In this document: positions 28,987-43,900 of the stretch, piece after piece | Position numbering within the stretch: position 1 is the stretch's first letter | Layout: the number at the start of each line of letters is the position of its first letter | Assembly (NCBI GenBank): GCA_034670405.1 | Contig: JAXDDX010000007.1 | Span: forward strand, 4,234,001 to 4,298,000 | Direction of reading: 5' to 3' | DNA length: 64,000 nucleotides | Source of the DNA: Hoplostethus atlanticus | Taxonomy: Eukaryota > Chordata > Actinopteri > Trachichthyiformes > Trachichthyidae | Translations under genes and position numbers: made by a program | Notes under the pieces: generated by a model | Seen by the model: the letters and a program-made list of their open reading frames with translations, nothing else | What the model was told of the DNA's origin: nothing | Database searches by the model: none

Positions 28987-31900
28987 GCGTGTAGGCGTAT
29001 GCTACAGTGTGTGTGCCTAAGTCCAGATGACACCACATTCCAATCTAGTGCACTAACAGGACATTCGGAGAGAGGTGACTGTGTTATCTAGTGTGAGGCT
29101 GTGAATGGCCAAGACAGACCAGGTCCTATTGATTGATGGCTTGGATGGTTCCTCTACCCTTGACCTGCTTTCACACTCTCTGCATCAGCAGCTCATCTGC
29201 TGCCAAAGCCTGGCCCGCAACCTGGAGGGAAAATAGGCTGGTTCTACATATGAGATGCAGCTCATAAATAAATGTCACACTATCAAATGTAACAGAGGAT
29301 TTACTATTGAAATTTTGAGTATGTGAAAAGTGAATTTCTCAAATATGAATCTTACCTCAAACCTTACTAAGTTAGATATATGCCAAATACATCAGTGGTC
29401 CCTGTCGGCTTACATTGTAATGTTTAGAAACATTTTTTTTACATCTGTGCATCGCCCACATAACGTCCTCCTGCTACGATGTAAGATCAGAGGAGCACAA
29501 ACCTCAACAGGAAACTTCACACTTTCTGAGCTCCATAATACTGCTGTATTCACTACAATATGAATTGATTGTGAAGTAATTCAGTGTCCTTCAGTTCTTT
29601 AGTTGCTCTGTGTGAACACCAAAGCTTTGTCCACTGCACCATACTGATTTTCATATTTCCAATGAAGTACTGAAGCACTCAGCTATGCTAGTATAAGCAA
29701 AACAATGGCCTCATTTTCAAAATGTAGTGATGACGCCCTGCCTTCTAGAACAAAAGGTATTGCTTGCCAATACTTTTCTACCATGCAAATCATATTAGTT
29801 CCAATTGAACGTCCAGCTGGACAAGATGCTATTGCTCATTACTAGGCTCTGGTCATTAAATTGTTGAATCCGAGATAATATTTTAAATAGCAAGAAATTA
29901 ATTCTCTGTGAAGCTGGCGACACTGTATTGATCTACAATAGATTGCTTCAATTAGTGCTTCAGTTACTTTCAGCTAAGCTGGAAAATTGTGTTTTTGTAA
30001 ACAATCCTTAAAAATGATACCTAGGTACCAGAAGTACCAGTTTCACCTTAAGGAGGAGGAGCATAAGAAGGAGGAGAATGAGAAGGAAGAGAATGAGAAG
30101 GAAGAGGAGGAGAGGAGGAGAAGGAAGAGGAGGAGTGTGCAAAGCCTAGTTGAATTCAGCGGTTTGGGCATGAGGGTTAATCGAAGGCAACGGGATTCAC
30201 ACCCAGATATTTGCTAAACTGACAGAACCACAGAGGAGGCTGTACTAGAGCCTCTAACGAGTCATGAGCAGTCACAAGGGAAATTGTTTTGACGTCTGTC
30301 TGAATGGATCCCAGCACATAAACCTTCATAACATCCAGAGGATAGATTTGACTACAATGATTGGTGTTCTCACCCCAATCATGTTAATTTTCTATGTGAT
30401 GGGATTGGTATAGGAGTTTACAACCTGTATTTATAGTGTTAAATAGAAAATTTCAATAAATGCATTCTTCAAAAAATGGCACTTCAGCAGGCCTGTGGCT
30501 TGCTGACAAAGGGGCTAGGACCAAGGTCCTCCAGTTGAAGGACAGTCTCCCTACAATCTACGTCACCTTGTCAGAACGTGTAGAGTTTCATTCATTCAGT
30601 TTCATTCAGAAACTCTACACATTATATAAATGCTTTGGGAAGCCTGCTTCCATTCTGCTGATAAAATCCTTTTATTCTCGCTGAAGAATTTAACAACAGC
30701 TTCAGCGTACTGTAGGCAGGAGGGAGAGTGTTGGCCTATCTGCAGTGTGATCTGTGAATGCCCTGAGGAAACGGGCACAGCTGTTGTTCAGACTACCTCC
30801 AGTTCAAACCACACATTTCTCACAAGACCATTTGCATTTAACTGGAGCTGGAATTACATCCAGTCATCTTGCTCCACTTCACATAGAGTAGAAAACGTTT
30901 GCAGAATGAGCAGCCACATGTCAGTATTTAATATGAGAAAAATCCCATTGTTTCCTTTACATCCATGTAGATTTGGTGGTCCCCCACAGCTAGATAAATG
31001 TGTATATCACAAAGTCACTATCTGGGCTTATTATTCAGTTCGCCCAATAAATAAATGAATGAACAAACAGATAAACATTTACCAATACACAGGATGTGAC
31101 GCTATGATCCCTTGTGCCATAATCCAGGGCAAGCATTCATACAGAAGTCCAATTCAGATGTCAAAAGAAAATGTACTAACCCACAAATGGTGACCATAGA
31201 GGACATCAGGCTATGCCATCATAAATCTACAGGACCACCAGACAGACAATCAATCTCAATGTTAGAGGTTTGAGTGTGTAAGTGTGGGTGTATCAGTGGG
31301 GTTATCAACTGGGCATCTCCCATCACAGATGAATTATGCCCGCAACACCTCCTGAAGGCTCAACAGTACGTTTTGGTGCCCTATAACCACCCGTCTCCAC
31401 TCTCAACATCAAAGCTGTAGTCATCTACATTACCCTGTCCCTAGTTCCCAAAGTAACCATGCTACGAGCAATATGTTAGCAAGCACGCTACAAACAAACT
31501 GAAGCTAACAAGCCAACATATCAAGAAGAAATGAATATAGAAATGCTAAGAAATGAATATAATATACCAGTGAACTTGCTACAAACAAACGCTAAAGCCA
31601 ACAAGTTAACATGCCAACAAGGATTCAAAAAGCTAATGAACATACTACTAACAACCCTGTGGGCAAAACCAACTGTAATGTGGAGTTGCCCTACTCCATA
31701 AACGTTGCCCTATGCCTAGCCCTACGTCTCCTCTCCCTAGCATGTGCGCTACAATGTGTTGCTGAACTTCTCTTGGGCACTACGTTCCTAACTGTTCGGT
31801 CTTTTCGACTCTGTCAGTGTCATCTCCAATCTTATTTTTCTATATATGAACTCTTCTGTTAGGCTAGATATAGGTATAAGTAGCTCCAACATCCCTTTCC

Positions 31901-34900
31901 CATAGAATGCTACACTAGTAAGACACTGTGGTGCTCCAAGCCATTTCCTGCCATGAGCTAACTAGCCTCTCCTCTCTACCTTCGACATGGGTATCTCGTA
32001 TATCAAGAGCCACAGTTTTGACCCCTCTGTGCCCTCAGTGCCTCTAACCACCTTCTGCTGTATCTCCTAAATGCACCCTCGTCATTTAGAGTGGCATCAT
32101 ACCACTTTCCTAAGCTTTCAGACTTTTGGAATTGCTTCCTCGTCTATGTAGGACCTTTCATCCTAGCCCAATTTAGGTTATCATTCAATTTGCTCAGCAA
32201 CCTTTTGGTATACGGTGCTGTAGTAGTCATATCATCCATATATGCCCTGATGGGTGGGAGGTGCAGCACTCCTTGCAGCCCTTCCCCACCTACCACCCAC
32301 TTTGATGCCCTAATGATGACCTTCACTGCCATAGTGAAGGCTAGAGAGGAAATTGTGCACACTGCCACGATGCCTATCTCCAGACACTCATGTGCTGTAG
32401 TAACCTGAGGCAGCATTGATCAGGCAACAGTTTACTGTCTGATTACATAGTTTTGCTGTTCTCAAAGGAGAGTGGCTTCTTCCTGCTTTAGTCTATGCTA
32501 TTCTGTGTAAGGTGAAATTGTTAATGAAGACAGGCTGGCTAGCAGTAACAATTGTAGTAGCCAGTGCCAGTGTCTCTGTTGACCCAACTTTGAGGATAGA
32601 CAGAGGAAGCTGCAGTGACAGGGAGCACATAGTCTTGTTCAAACCACAGGAAGCTGGATGGAGTGGAGCAGCTGGGTCAGGATATGCTATAGCTGCAGAG
32701 AGTTTCCTGATTCCCCATGGATACAACAGAAACAAAGCCTGGTGTAGGTTTTCCTTTTTTGAAGAAGATCAGATTTTGTAGTTTCAGGCTGATGGTTAAT
32801 GTTGCCTTGTTTAGTGTCTCTTATTTCTTACAATGATGTTTAAATCCAATACAATTTTAGTAGGCCTGTATTTAGGCTGTATAGAAACGTCTAAATGAAT
32901 GAATGACTTTCTTGTTGATCAGGAATTGTTACCATTGTCTCTTGACTAGGAAACCTTAATACATCTTGTTTTGCTGTGGAAATGAAATGGTGGTGGTGGA
33001 GTATATTCTAGGCTTGGACATGGGCAATACAGAAATACATGTGATTCTCAGCTTACTATTCTTTGAGCTGTGCCCCTAGTTACATAGTTCTGTTGTCTTT
33101 TGCCTCAAGTGATGAACTGGTTATTTGGCTGGCTCCAGTACACACACAGGCAGAGGAACAATGCATGATGCACAAGCATCGTCATGACAACTGAAACTTC
33201 AATACCATTGCGAGAGATAGCTTCAATATTTATGAACATTTGATACTTTCACCAAATATGTTTTAGAAGCTGAATTTCCGTTTCAACGGCTCGTGGATTG
33301 GAATAGTTAAAAGAGGAAGAAAAAGGATTGGAATGGATTAATAGATTAGCAATTTCTGAGTTAGAGAGCAGATTGAAGTAGCTCATATTTAAAGCAATAA
33401 TCCGCAACGTTTTCATATAGATAAATGTCTGTTGCTACTCTAGTGCTGATTGATATAACCAAAACAAAAACCAGCATTTTTTTTGGTTTAAATATCCTCT
33501 TGAGACTCGACAGTTCAGTTTGGTCGAGTCCTCTGGTCATTATCTCAAAGGTCAGACATGCCAGTGTGTTGAAACCTGATGTTAGAGAGGACAGTGATGT
33601 CTTATTTGTCGGCGTGTAACCATGGTTACTATATTTTCTGCCTCTTCAAAATGGCCAAAGTAAGTAATAGTGCAAAGTTCAAATAGTACAAGCACATTTT
33701 ATGGGAGAAGGAAGGTATCAATCAAATGAACTATTGATAATGTTTTAAAGTTAATATTTAATTGTTTTATGAAGATAAGTGTTTTAACTATAGCGAAGTG
33801 GATTTTCAGAAATGTGCAACATTTCTTACCCACTGAATAACACATTGTTTGTGAATATACTTTGTAGTGGTAGTGCCTGGACCTGCTGTTAATTTCACCT
33901 GCTTCACCTAATACTGAAGGACATTTTTCACTGACTAAGGCAGAAAGAATTTTTAACTGGATTGTTTAGGGAGGCTCAAACATAGTTATCAGATGATGGT
34001 AGAGGTAGGCAGAGGAGGATCATGAGAGCTCAGAGGACGTTACTTTGGCTGAGGAAGAAAAGCACGATGATATGTAGGGTTCTAAGCTTTATTTGTCATT
34101 ACTTAAAAATGCATTAAGTAATCTATGACCGTTATCAACCTTTATTGATGGCAAGTAGGTATTGCAACAACAACATCTCCTCCTAAACAAGTCTCTGGTA
34201 CAGCAGATTCAAAGTATGGTACATAGATGCCAAGTTTTTCAAGTTTTTCAGTTTTTCTCTCACAACCTCCTGCAGTAACATTCATGAGCGATAGGCTTTG
34301 AAGTTCATATAATATTTTGTTTCATGTGAGAACATGAAATAAATTTAAACATTGCCTCAGAAAAGGCCAATAAGTTTGTACTTTTTAAGTTTATGTTATG
34401 TCTTTTTGATGTATTAGTGATGGAAATTTCTGATACTGATATATCTGCAAAAGTCCAATTTTGACCAATAATTTTGGTGTATTGTTTGGGGCTTAACACA
34501 CAAATTTATCTGACTCAAATGTGAAATGTGCTCAGGGCTCTTTGTAAAAGCGCTGTAATCTCCATTCTTCAAAAGTCAAAGATTCAGCCTTGGGTGAGCA
34601 GACTACATATCCAGCTTTATCTCATGCATCAATCCTTGCAGCCCAGTAAGTAAGCATCTACAGCTCAACTGAACGTTATTCTTAGGCTACACAGTGTTTC
34701 AGCTACCGAGCCTCGAGAGACAGAACTGAAAGGAAGAAAGGGAAGGGTTGAGGGAGAGGGGCAGAGCGTATGGCAAGACCTTTGCTACTGTGTGCCAGAG
34801 CGTGACAAAGGAAGGGAGAACCTGTAGAGAAGTGTTTCAAGCGGAGCATCATTTTGTCAGGTGTGTGTGTGATGTTAGGGATGAAATACTGTAGACCACA

Positions 34901-37900
34901 CATGTATTGTGGTCACCACATGAATACACGAGTCACATAGTGGCTTCAATAACCGCGCTCGGGACCGAGATGTGCAGCAGAAGTGAGCGTGTGCTAGGTA
35001 CATAGCTTAATCTGTCAGTATTAGGCCTGTGTGTCCATGACACCCTGCTACTTTCAGTGTCTGCTTAAACTTGACCTTTCTCTTACCTCTTCCTTCTCAT
35101 GGCCTACACTGTTCTCCCAGATGTTGGGTATGGCCTGTTTTGCTAGAAAGAACAATAAGACACATTTGAAGTTGGGTCATCAAGAGGTTGTGGCGTAATT
35201 AAGGTGAAGTGCCTAATTAGCTCTGGGTCCTTCGAGCACGTGCAAATCCTCATTACACTCTTCCGAAGAGCTGGAATTCCTCCCTAACATCCTCTTGCCT
35301 GCTTCAGCTCCCTGATCCAACTGCTATTTATAACATTTTGTTACACAGCACCTGAACCTACCTTCCTGCCTACTGCTAGTATGCAAAACACAATAACAGG
35401 CTTTGCTGTGTGTCAAACAATGAAATACTCTGTAAACTCATGATCATATTGTTCCTCTCCACGTCTGCTTTTCTTGGAATGGCCCCCGCAGTAACAGAGA
35501 AAACATATTCTCGAGCATGAACGTTGTTAATGCTGGATATCTTATTCCAGAGGAGGAGAGCCGTGCAGTCAATAGATCATATTCTAGAATTGTTTCCCTC
35601 ATTCCGGAAGCAGCAGACCTGTTTTCCTGGAAAACGAAGCATTTGTCCTCAATCCCAGACTCTGATGTCTAATGAGGGCCATTTCCTGACCTACCCTTTC
35701 CTTTCCTTTACAATGGCAGACGCACCACAACATCACTTAGATTGCCCAGATAGACGGCACTAGTGTTAAAAGGGTCTGGGGCAGGGGTGTCAAACCATGT
35801 GCCATGGAGGGCCGAGAGTATGCAGGTTTTCGTTCCAACCGAACAATACACCAGGTGATTTCACTGATTAGCCCCTCCTCAACCTGGTGTAGTGTTCGGT
35901 TGGAACGAAAACCTGCATACTCTCGGCCCTCCATGGCACATGGTTTGACACCCCTGGTCTGGGGTGTCCTGGTGGCTCAGTGGTCTAAGGCTCAAACCAC
36001 ATAACTGTGACGACTCGAATCCTGTGTTGGACCATGTCAGCCCCTCCTCTCTCACCCAGTCTCACCCAGTCCCAAAATGTTGTGCAACTCCTCATTTTGA
36101 TTCAGTACTCATCCAGGTGTATGTGTGCATGTGTGTGTGATGCAGGACAAACCGCTCCAGTAGTAATAACAATACTGAGTAATGAAGTGCAGAGAACTTC
36201 AAAGAGCCTTAAAGGTACAAAGATGAGACTAACAGCAGTTGATCTGTGTATTTTGCCTCACTCAACCATATTGGGGGAAATGCAGCTAATAAAATTGGAA
36301 AAGGAACGATCACATTATTCTTCCTGACACCAAGGAACTGGCATCCATTTATTCTAATGAAAGAAAACTGAGAGGCCAACTTTATTAATCTGACAACTGA
36401 GAAAGCGGCTAAATAAATAAATGATGAATTAGCAGGAAGACATAATAAATCATCACTTTTACTGTTAAATTCAATATCACAAATGTTTCACGCATTTTGG
36501 TCAATATCTCGTAGCAGTATCCTAATGTGTACACATACAGAGAGCTCCAGAACCACACTAATAATTTCACCTCCATGGATACTGGTTATTAAAAAGAGGA
36601 GGGCAAGCATTTCTCTATTACTATGATTATTATTATAATTATTATTATTATTGTGTATTTTCAGTTGCAGCAGTACTGGAGATAATTAATGTCAGGCAGA
36701 GGCAGCTAGTGCCGAGCATGCTCTGGGGAAAGATTCACTGCTGACCTACCCTCATCACATTCTGTAACTTTAACCAACAAAGTCCAAAGTGAAACCAGGA
36801 AGGATGGAGTGAATGGCTGTGGATACTGTGATGATAGATCTGCTTTCTTTTTTTGTTGTTTTGGTTCTTTGTTTCTGCTTCATTAATTCTACTACACAGC
36901 GCTAGTGATATGATATAAATGATGTTTTGATTGATGGCTTAAGAGAAGATGTAGCTATCATGTAATGTTGTGGAAATACATAACTGCCAAACTAAGTTGT
37001 ATAGGTTGTAACATGACAAATCTGTACCCCAATCACTGTCTGAAATTAACTTTTTGGCTCACCTGCCAAGGGGTGGTAAACTAAAAAGAATTATCTGCCA
37101 AGAATAATTTCTACCAGACAAAATAATCATAATCATTTCTCATAGAAATATGTCACCCTACTTGTTTTCAATGCTAGTTTGTTTATGGATTTAGAAATCT
37201 TGTTGGGTATCTGTCGTAGTCTAAAAACAGTGGACATGTGGCTAGATAGTGGCTAATAGCTAACTAGCTTGCTGGGTAGCTAAATGTTTAGAAAACCATG
37301 TCCTGATTTTGTCCAGTCGCTGGTATCCTCAACATCCTCAATCCTCAACAACTCCTTCAGCCAATAGGAGCGTTTCTTTAACCTTTACCTCATCGCTGGG
37401 TGCAGTGGCATTTCCCCGGTCAGTTTGCAGATACCTGTTTTGAGTCATTTATGGATTGGAGTACACATTTATGCATTTGTGCACAAGTTTGCAAGTCATG
37501 TTACAACCTCACCCATCTTACTACACAAGTTACTTTGGCAGTTTGTTTTTATTCCCATATAATATAATCCTAAATATCAGCGCAATATGTAGACCAGGCT
37601 CTGTGCATGTTCTCAGATTGAACCCTGAGGTGTTTTGAGGCTAATGGATGGAGCAACAAAGGAAAATTATTTGTTAATCAGAGTTGCTACGCTTACACAT
37701 TAGCACATTTAATTCAGTGTAAAAAATGACGGCCAGCCATTGTTTAATCATCATCTTGGCAGGTTGCCCTTGTGAAGATATTCTTAGAAATCCAACTATT
37801 AGAATCTCTCTCGCCACCTCCCCCTCTTCTCTCTGTCTCTCACTATCTCGTTTGTCTAATAGTGGGAGGAAGGCAGCATTGTGGCACTGATGAGAGAGAA

Positions 37901-40900
37901 CGTACGCCGCAATGTCACATGATCAGTCTTCCAATTTCAAATTAATTAGTTTAACAATAGATGTTGATTAAAACACATGTAGCCATGTGAGTTGAATAAT
38001 CACCACTTGGTCATTAGTCATTAAAAAGATTATTTGTTGCAGCTTCTAGAGAATATTCATGTATTGGATTTGGAATAATAGTTTATGTTTTGAATCTTGT
38101 ATAAAGGGGATCAGGCAGGTGTCAATGTTCTAGTGAGCTATGATCATGGCACCAGTGAATCTCATGGTCGCCGCGTGCATGATGTATGATTGTCACCTTA
38201 CCTTCCACTATTCCTTGACAAATGTAGAGTGGCAGTCTAATCTCCAAAGGGTTTGCCTCAAGTCTGATGTATGAAATTTCCTTAACAACATTCTAGTAAG
38301 CCATATTAACTGAAAGACGGTAATAATAATGTAAGCTATATTTCTATAGTTCCCCTCTAGTGTTTGTTTGGGTATAGAGCTTTCTGCATTTTGTTTTTAC
38401 AGTTTATCTAAGCAGTCACCTGATCACTGTCCCAGTCCAGCCCAGAAGCTTCATTCTGCATGTGACAGCATATAAAAATATCCTGCAGTGACAGTGACTC
38501 CTTTTCACCTGAAGTGAGCTTTGAGATGTATTGATGATCAACAGAAATATTTTTAACGGAAACGACCTGATACAGATATGTAAGAATGAACACCGCAGAT
38601 TAGTGAAACCTGGGAACGTGTTATTTTTGGTAACACTTTTTACATGAGGTGTTGCTCATGTGGCACGATGAGCACATTTCATGCACATTAAGAGTGCTAT
38701 ATAATGCAAAACATTAGGGGTTATATACTTTCTACTTTAAATATAATGCCATTAATGCCATTATATTTAACTACATTTAATTTTCTTATGTTTGTCTGAT
38801 GGGTGTCTGATAATTATAATGTATCAATGCGTTATCACGTTTATAATCCCCTTTGAATGCATCACCATCCACTTCTAGTTGAGTGTTACCTCATTTTCCA
38901 CTACAATCAGATTATTTGGTTGGCATCCCTGTATATGGTGGAATCATTTCAACATCTGACATCAGTGTGGTGGAAATGTGAGTGCCCATCAGCAATGAGA
39001 AGCACAGTATTATGAAATGTTGTATCGCACGTCATGTTTTGTGTCACTATGGAGTGGGTTGGGGGGGGGGGGGGGAGGGTATGTCATGGAAGAAAAAGCT
39101 AAATTGTCTTTGGTTTGAGAAGACAGCTCGTTAAAAAGTAGGCCAGTTACTGTGGTCAGCCTGACAGCCCATTTCGTTTTGATTTCTGTGAGCTCAAGAG
39201 ATGGCCCACTGTAATCCATTACATTTAGAGAGATTTGCCACCATCTCTACATATTTATTTTTGGTATCATTTTAGATGATGTATTTGGAAATGTGTTGAA
39301 AGCCATCTCCAAGCTGTCATTATGACATTGGCATTCATAGTCCCTGTGTGGAGGCCAAATTGAACTTGCCATTTAAAACCTTTTTCCTCCACTGAAGTTT
39401 AACAACACACTGGACTTTTAACCTCTGCCTATTGCCAATGCAGTCAGTCATAAGAGCAGGCCATTCAAATCTGCCCCTAGATCTGTTCTGCTGTCTAACA
39501 TGCACAACCTGACAGATGAATGAAAGATGTCTGTTGATTGTTCGGAGCAATTCAAAGTGTGGTTTAAGCCGTTGGGCTCAGAGACGAGCTAGACACGAGT
39601 ATAGATTTGTCAGAGGCATTCTGCTTTTGTCCTTTTGAGCAGTTGTCTCGTTCAGGCAAATTACTTCATATTCAAAGGATTTCACCCATAGAATTAATCG
39701 CAGTTTCATTAGGGAGAGAAATGGAAGAGGAGCATTAATAATGGACACACACACACACTCAACACACACTGTGGCTAGAAAGGCTCATCACTATGCAGCC
39801 CTCGCTTGGCAACATCAGTGTGTCTGCCTGTTACTTTTAGCGCAGCATTTTCCTCCCCTGTGGCACAAACTGGCCATCGTGTGTTGCTTCCTGTGATCTT
39901 CAGTATCACACGCTGTCTGTAATGCTTTAGAAGTCATTTCATTAGACTCAAGTCCTCAAGGAGCTCTGCTCTACTATAAAAAAACTGCCATAACTTATGC
40001 TCTTGCTTGGTAGGGCGTAAGAATAATGTACACTGTAGGTTGATATGAGTGCCAGTCTTTCTATGCATGTAGTCCATTTGAAATAACTCACTTCTGACCC
40101 CTTTGGAACCATTGATGTTTCTGTAGCTCAGCTTGTGTACGAGCTCCATTACGCAGTCTGGGACTCGTAATGGGTAGTGTTGACGTTTTGGTGCTAATTA
40201 GGATTTCTGAATATGAAAAAAAATATATTTAGCCAGATGTAGAGGCGGGGCTTAACTCCGTTGATGATTCTAGTAGAGCTTCTCATTGTTGCCTCTCCTA
40301 CAATTGTTGGTCGGCTCTCAGGGAATCCCGTCGTTGGTTTGGCTATCAAGTAACCTGGAATGCTAATGTAGCTCAGGCTATAGTTCTAGTGCATTCTAGT
40401 TTTGGCTTACCAGCTAACCCCCGCCCCCTCCCTAGCCTCTCCATCCTCCCATGTTGTTGCCCATGGAGACTATAGAGGCTTGTTTGTGCTGTGTGTTACG
40501 GCCCCGTGGCTGCCTGGCTGCTCAGCCATGATTAATTCAGGCAGGCCTCAGGGGTGAACAACCAGGGTAGGTTACCCAGCCAGGGATCTGGTGTCTAGCT
40601 GCCACAAAGACACTGTCTTAGGCTAAATGGTGGAGCAGGGAGACTGCAGAGCTCACCTTGGTCGGAGCTGAGGCTGGGGCTCGGTAACCATGACACACCT
40701 GTCCCCTAACACAGAGCAATGTAAATGAGTGACTGATGAAATAATGGAAGAAATTGAATCACTGTAAATACCTTCATCATGCATCAGTAGACACATTAAG
40801 TGGCGTTGCGCAACCATAGGGAAATTCTTGTTGGCATTTTTATTCCATTCCAATGTTCAAGTGCTGTTTTTGTTGAGTGAGTGCCTGCATAGTTGATTCC

Positions 40901-43900
40901 ACCTGTCTGTTTATAAGGTGATGGTAATTAGACTTTTTTTTTTGTGAAGCTAGAGCGTAGAGGCAGAGAATAACTGTGAAGGTGCAAAATAGGTCTGCCA
41001 CCTCTAGATTAATTTAATTGGCCTCTTGCTTTGTCACTTTGTCAGTGAGACTACCGAGGGATAAGGCCAGGGCACTTTCTTTGGTAATCGCACCTTATGT
41101 TAAGTAGCAATGGGTGCAAGTCCTTCTAATGCAAGTCCAAAGTCCCCTGGCTATGCTTGGCTGATGTTTATGGAAACCGCTTTCCATGTCTAGAGGGCTG
41201 AGGGTTGGCTTGTCCCCAGAGTGTAGACCTAGCGTGTTGCAAAGGTAGTGTGATGTTTTTGCAGTGCTTGAACAGGGAAGGTCTCGCCTATATGTTGCAG
41301 TGTTTTACGGAAGTACAATCTGAGGTTACTCGAAATTGTATGCATTAGCAATGAACAACCACTTGACATTGCAGAGGTACTTTGAATACCTAGACTTATA
41401 TGACCCTTGAGAATAATTAAATTCCCACATTGTTTGGCACCGTTTGTCTCGTAAACCTCTGACTGGGCAGAGGAGGCAGAGTGATATGTGAGGTTTACTG
41501 CAGTCAGGTTTCCCTCGGGTGCTGCCACTTGCACTTATTCCTCTTCTTGCTAGATGATTACACCCACACGATCGATAGGGGCAATCCCCTCTCTTTCTGC
41601 ATAGAGTGACTCACAACATTCACGGCTCTCTCATTCATGTGATAATTAAAACAGAAAGAAAAAGAGTTATTGGAAGTGCACAGTATAGTAGTAGTATGAT
41701 GATTTCATTCTGCTTAGGCCCTTTCTGTTCTTTCTGCAGACCGGCCTGTGTCGAATAGCATCTCATATTTTTGACTTAGAAGATGCTCATAAATTGTTTA
41801 TTCCCCGACCATCCTTTGTCATCTCTCACACTAAAATCATAGAGTAGCTGAACTGATATAGGTGGCAGGACAGACCCGTAATCAAATTTGTATCAGAACA
41901 TGGACAGTGCAATATGAGGTTTTCTTGCTAAAAGGCAGGTCAGTAAATGATTAAAATGAGTGATAACTACCTTAAGCCTATAATAAATACTCAGGGCTTA
42001 TGGTTAAACAAGAAGGGAATGTATAACTTCATTGGCTACCGGTGCAATTTGAAGGAAAAATCAACCCTCGGATTCCAGGAGTTATTTGGTGATGAAGTGT
42101 TGTAATTAACTTTCTTGGTGTACCCGCTTTCCCTCAACCTGCCTTGTCTACTTCTACTTCAGTTAGTGATTTCCTACGTTTGGCAGAATGACTTTTGACA
42201 GCCCCCAGAAAAGGGGGTTCCCTGTACTGTATACGTGTAGGTGGAGAGAGTAATAGTGATAGTGCACTACGTCTTTCCAGTCGAGAAAAAGTCATCGAAG
42301 AGGGCGCTGTACTTCATGTGCTATTGACCACAAGATGTAAGCTGTGGCTACATTGCATTATGGTCTGTTGAGGCTACTGTGTATCTCTGCCTCTTGTATG
42401 ATGTATTTCTCCCTGTATGACTGTAGAACATTGGTGTAAAATGGTGAAGCCCGTGATCTTTGTTTCCGAGGGGCTGACACCAATACTGGACATTTACCGT
42501 TGGTGTTTTAGGTAGCTGAAAAATGTTCTGCTACCAAACTCCTTTGTAGCTGCACTGGAAATATCTCAACATGTCGTCTACATTTGGCCAGTTATCTGTG
42601 GGAGTAAGACAAATACACCACCAAACAACAAAAGGGGCCCAGAAACTCATCGCTAGTAGCTGTTTTGTTTTAGGGTGAATTTTTCCTATGATATTGATTT
42701 TTAGAATTTGGGTGTTCACATTTAAGAGATGTTTTTGGCTATTGTCTAACTATATCTCTGAGGTTTTAACCCCCTTTGAGCCCAACTGCAGCCTGAGATC
42801 CTTGGGCAACACTCATTCTGTCATTTCACATTCTAGGCTGAAGACTAACAATAATCTAGCTCTCTCCATTAGGGCCCTTGGGCTGTGGAACAATGTGTAC
42901 CATAAGATCAAACCTAGCCAACTTCATCAACAACCTAGAAAACACTTTTTCAGGCTTGCTTTTACTTGAGTGCTGGTTTTTATTTTGTCTTTATTTGGTT
43001 TGTTTCCTTATCAGTGGTGGTTCTTCATAAAATAATGTGTGATTGCGGTTCGCATCATAGGTCAACTGTGATGTTTTGGTTACTGATCTTTCATTGCTAT
43101 ATTTTGTATCCAGTAATGAGAGAGCAGAGATTATTCTGCCTTCTAATCTGTGATGTTTTACAGCACAGCTCTACTGGGAATCAGTTGGCGTAGTTGGTAA
43201 AGGGGGCTAGCAGTAGATGTAATTATTTTGGGAGGGTAAGTGGGGATTTTCAGGTTGGGAACTGTACTGAGTACTGCCATGACATAAAGCACACAAACGC
43301 AAACATAAAGCCATTCCCATAAAGCCATAAGTCATTCCCCTTACAAAACAAAATGCCATTGAAGTAGTTCTAGCATGTGCAGCGTAATTAATCACAGTAT
43401 AGGGTGTTGGTGCTCTGAATTCTCGATTTTGGAGAGACATGTTCACGTAAAATATTCACCTCAGTAACCCACTACCACTGATTGAATATTGGGACAGTAT
43501 CAGACCAACTAGAACATCATTTAAAGCACAAGTGATACTCCACAGTGCTGCCTTTTGAATTTGAGTTAGCCGGCTGGAAGACAGATTCACCGCAGGTAAG
43601 TCGCCATCCCAAACAGACTCATCTTCAGAATTAACTCGTTGGGATGCACACACTTTCTATCCATTTAAGTCACTGTGGTCTCGCACTGCGTCCCCATTCC
43701 CATCTTTGTTCTCTCTCTCCTTGGTCAACTGACTCTGATGGATGGGTGACTTGCCTACACTGTCAGGCTCATAAATCAACTGTTACAGTGGCAAACTGGC
43801 GCCCAACATCCATTAATGACAGACCTAACTGCAATCACGGAGGCATCCACCCCCAAGTTAATATATATTACTCTGTAGGCAACTGTGTGATTTATGTCTG

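Noticed and set aside
30046-30136. Glu/Lys-rich coding region
   Set aside because: Explained by a purine-rich simple repeat.
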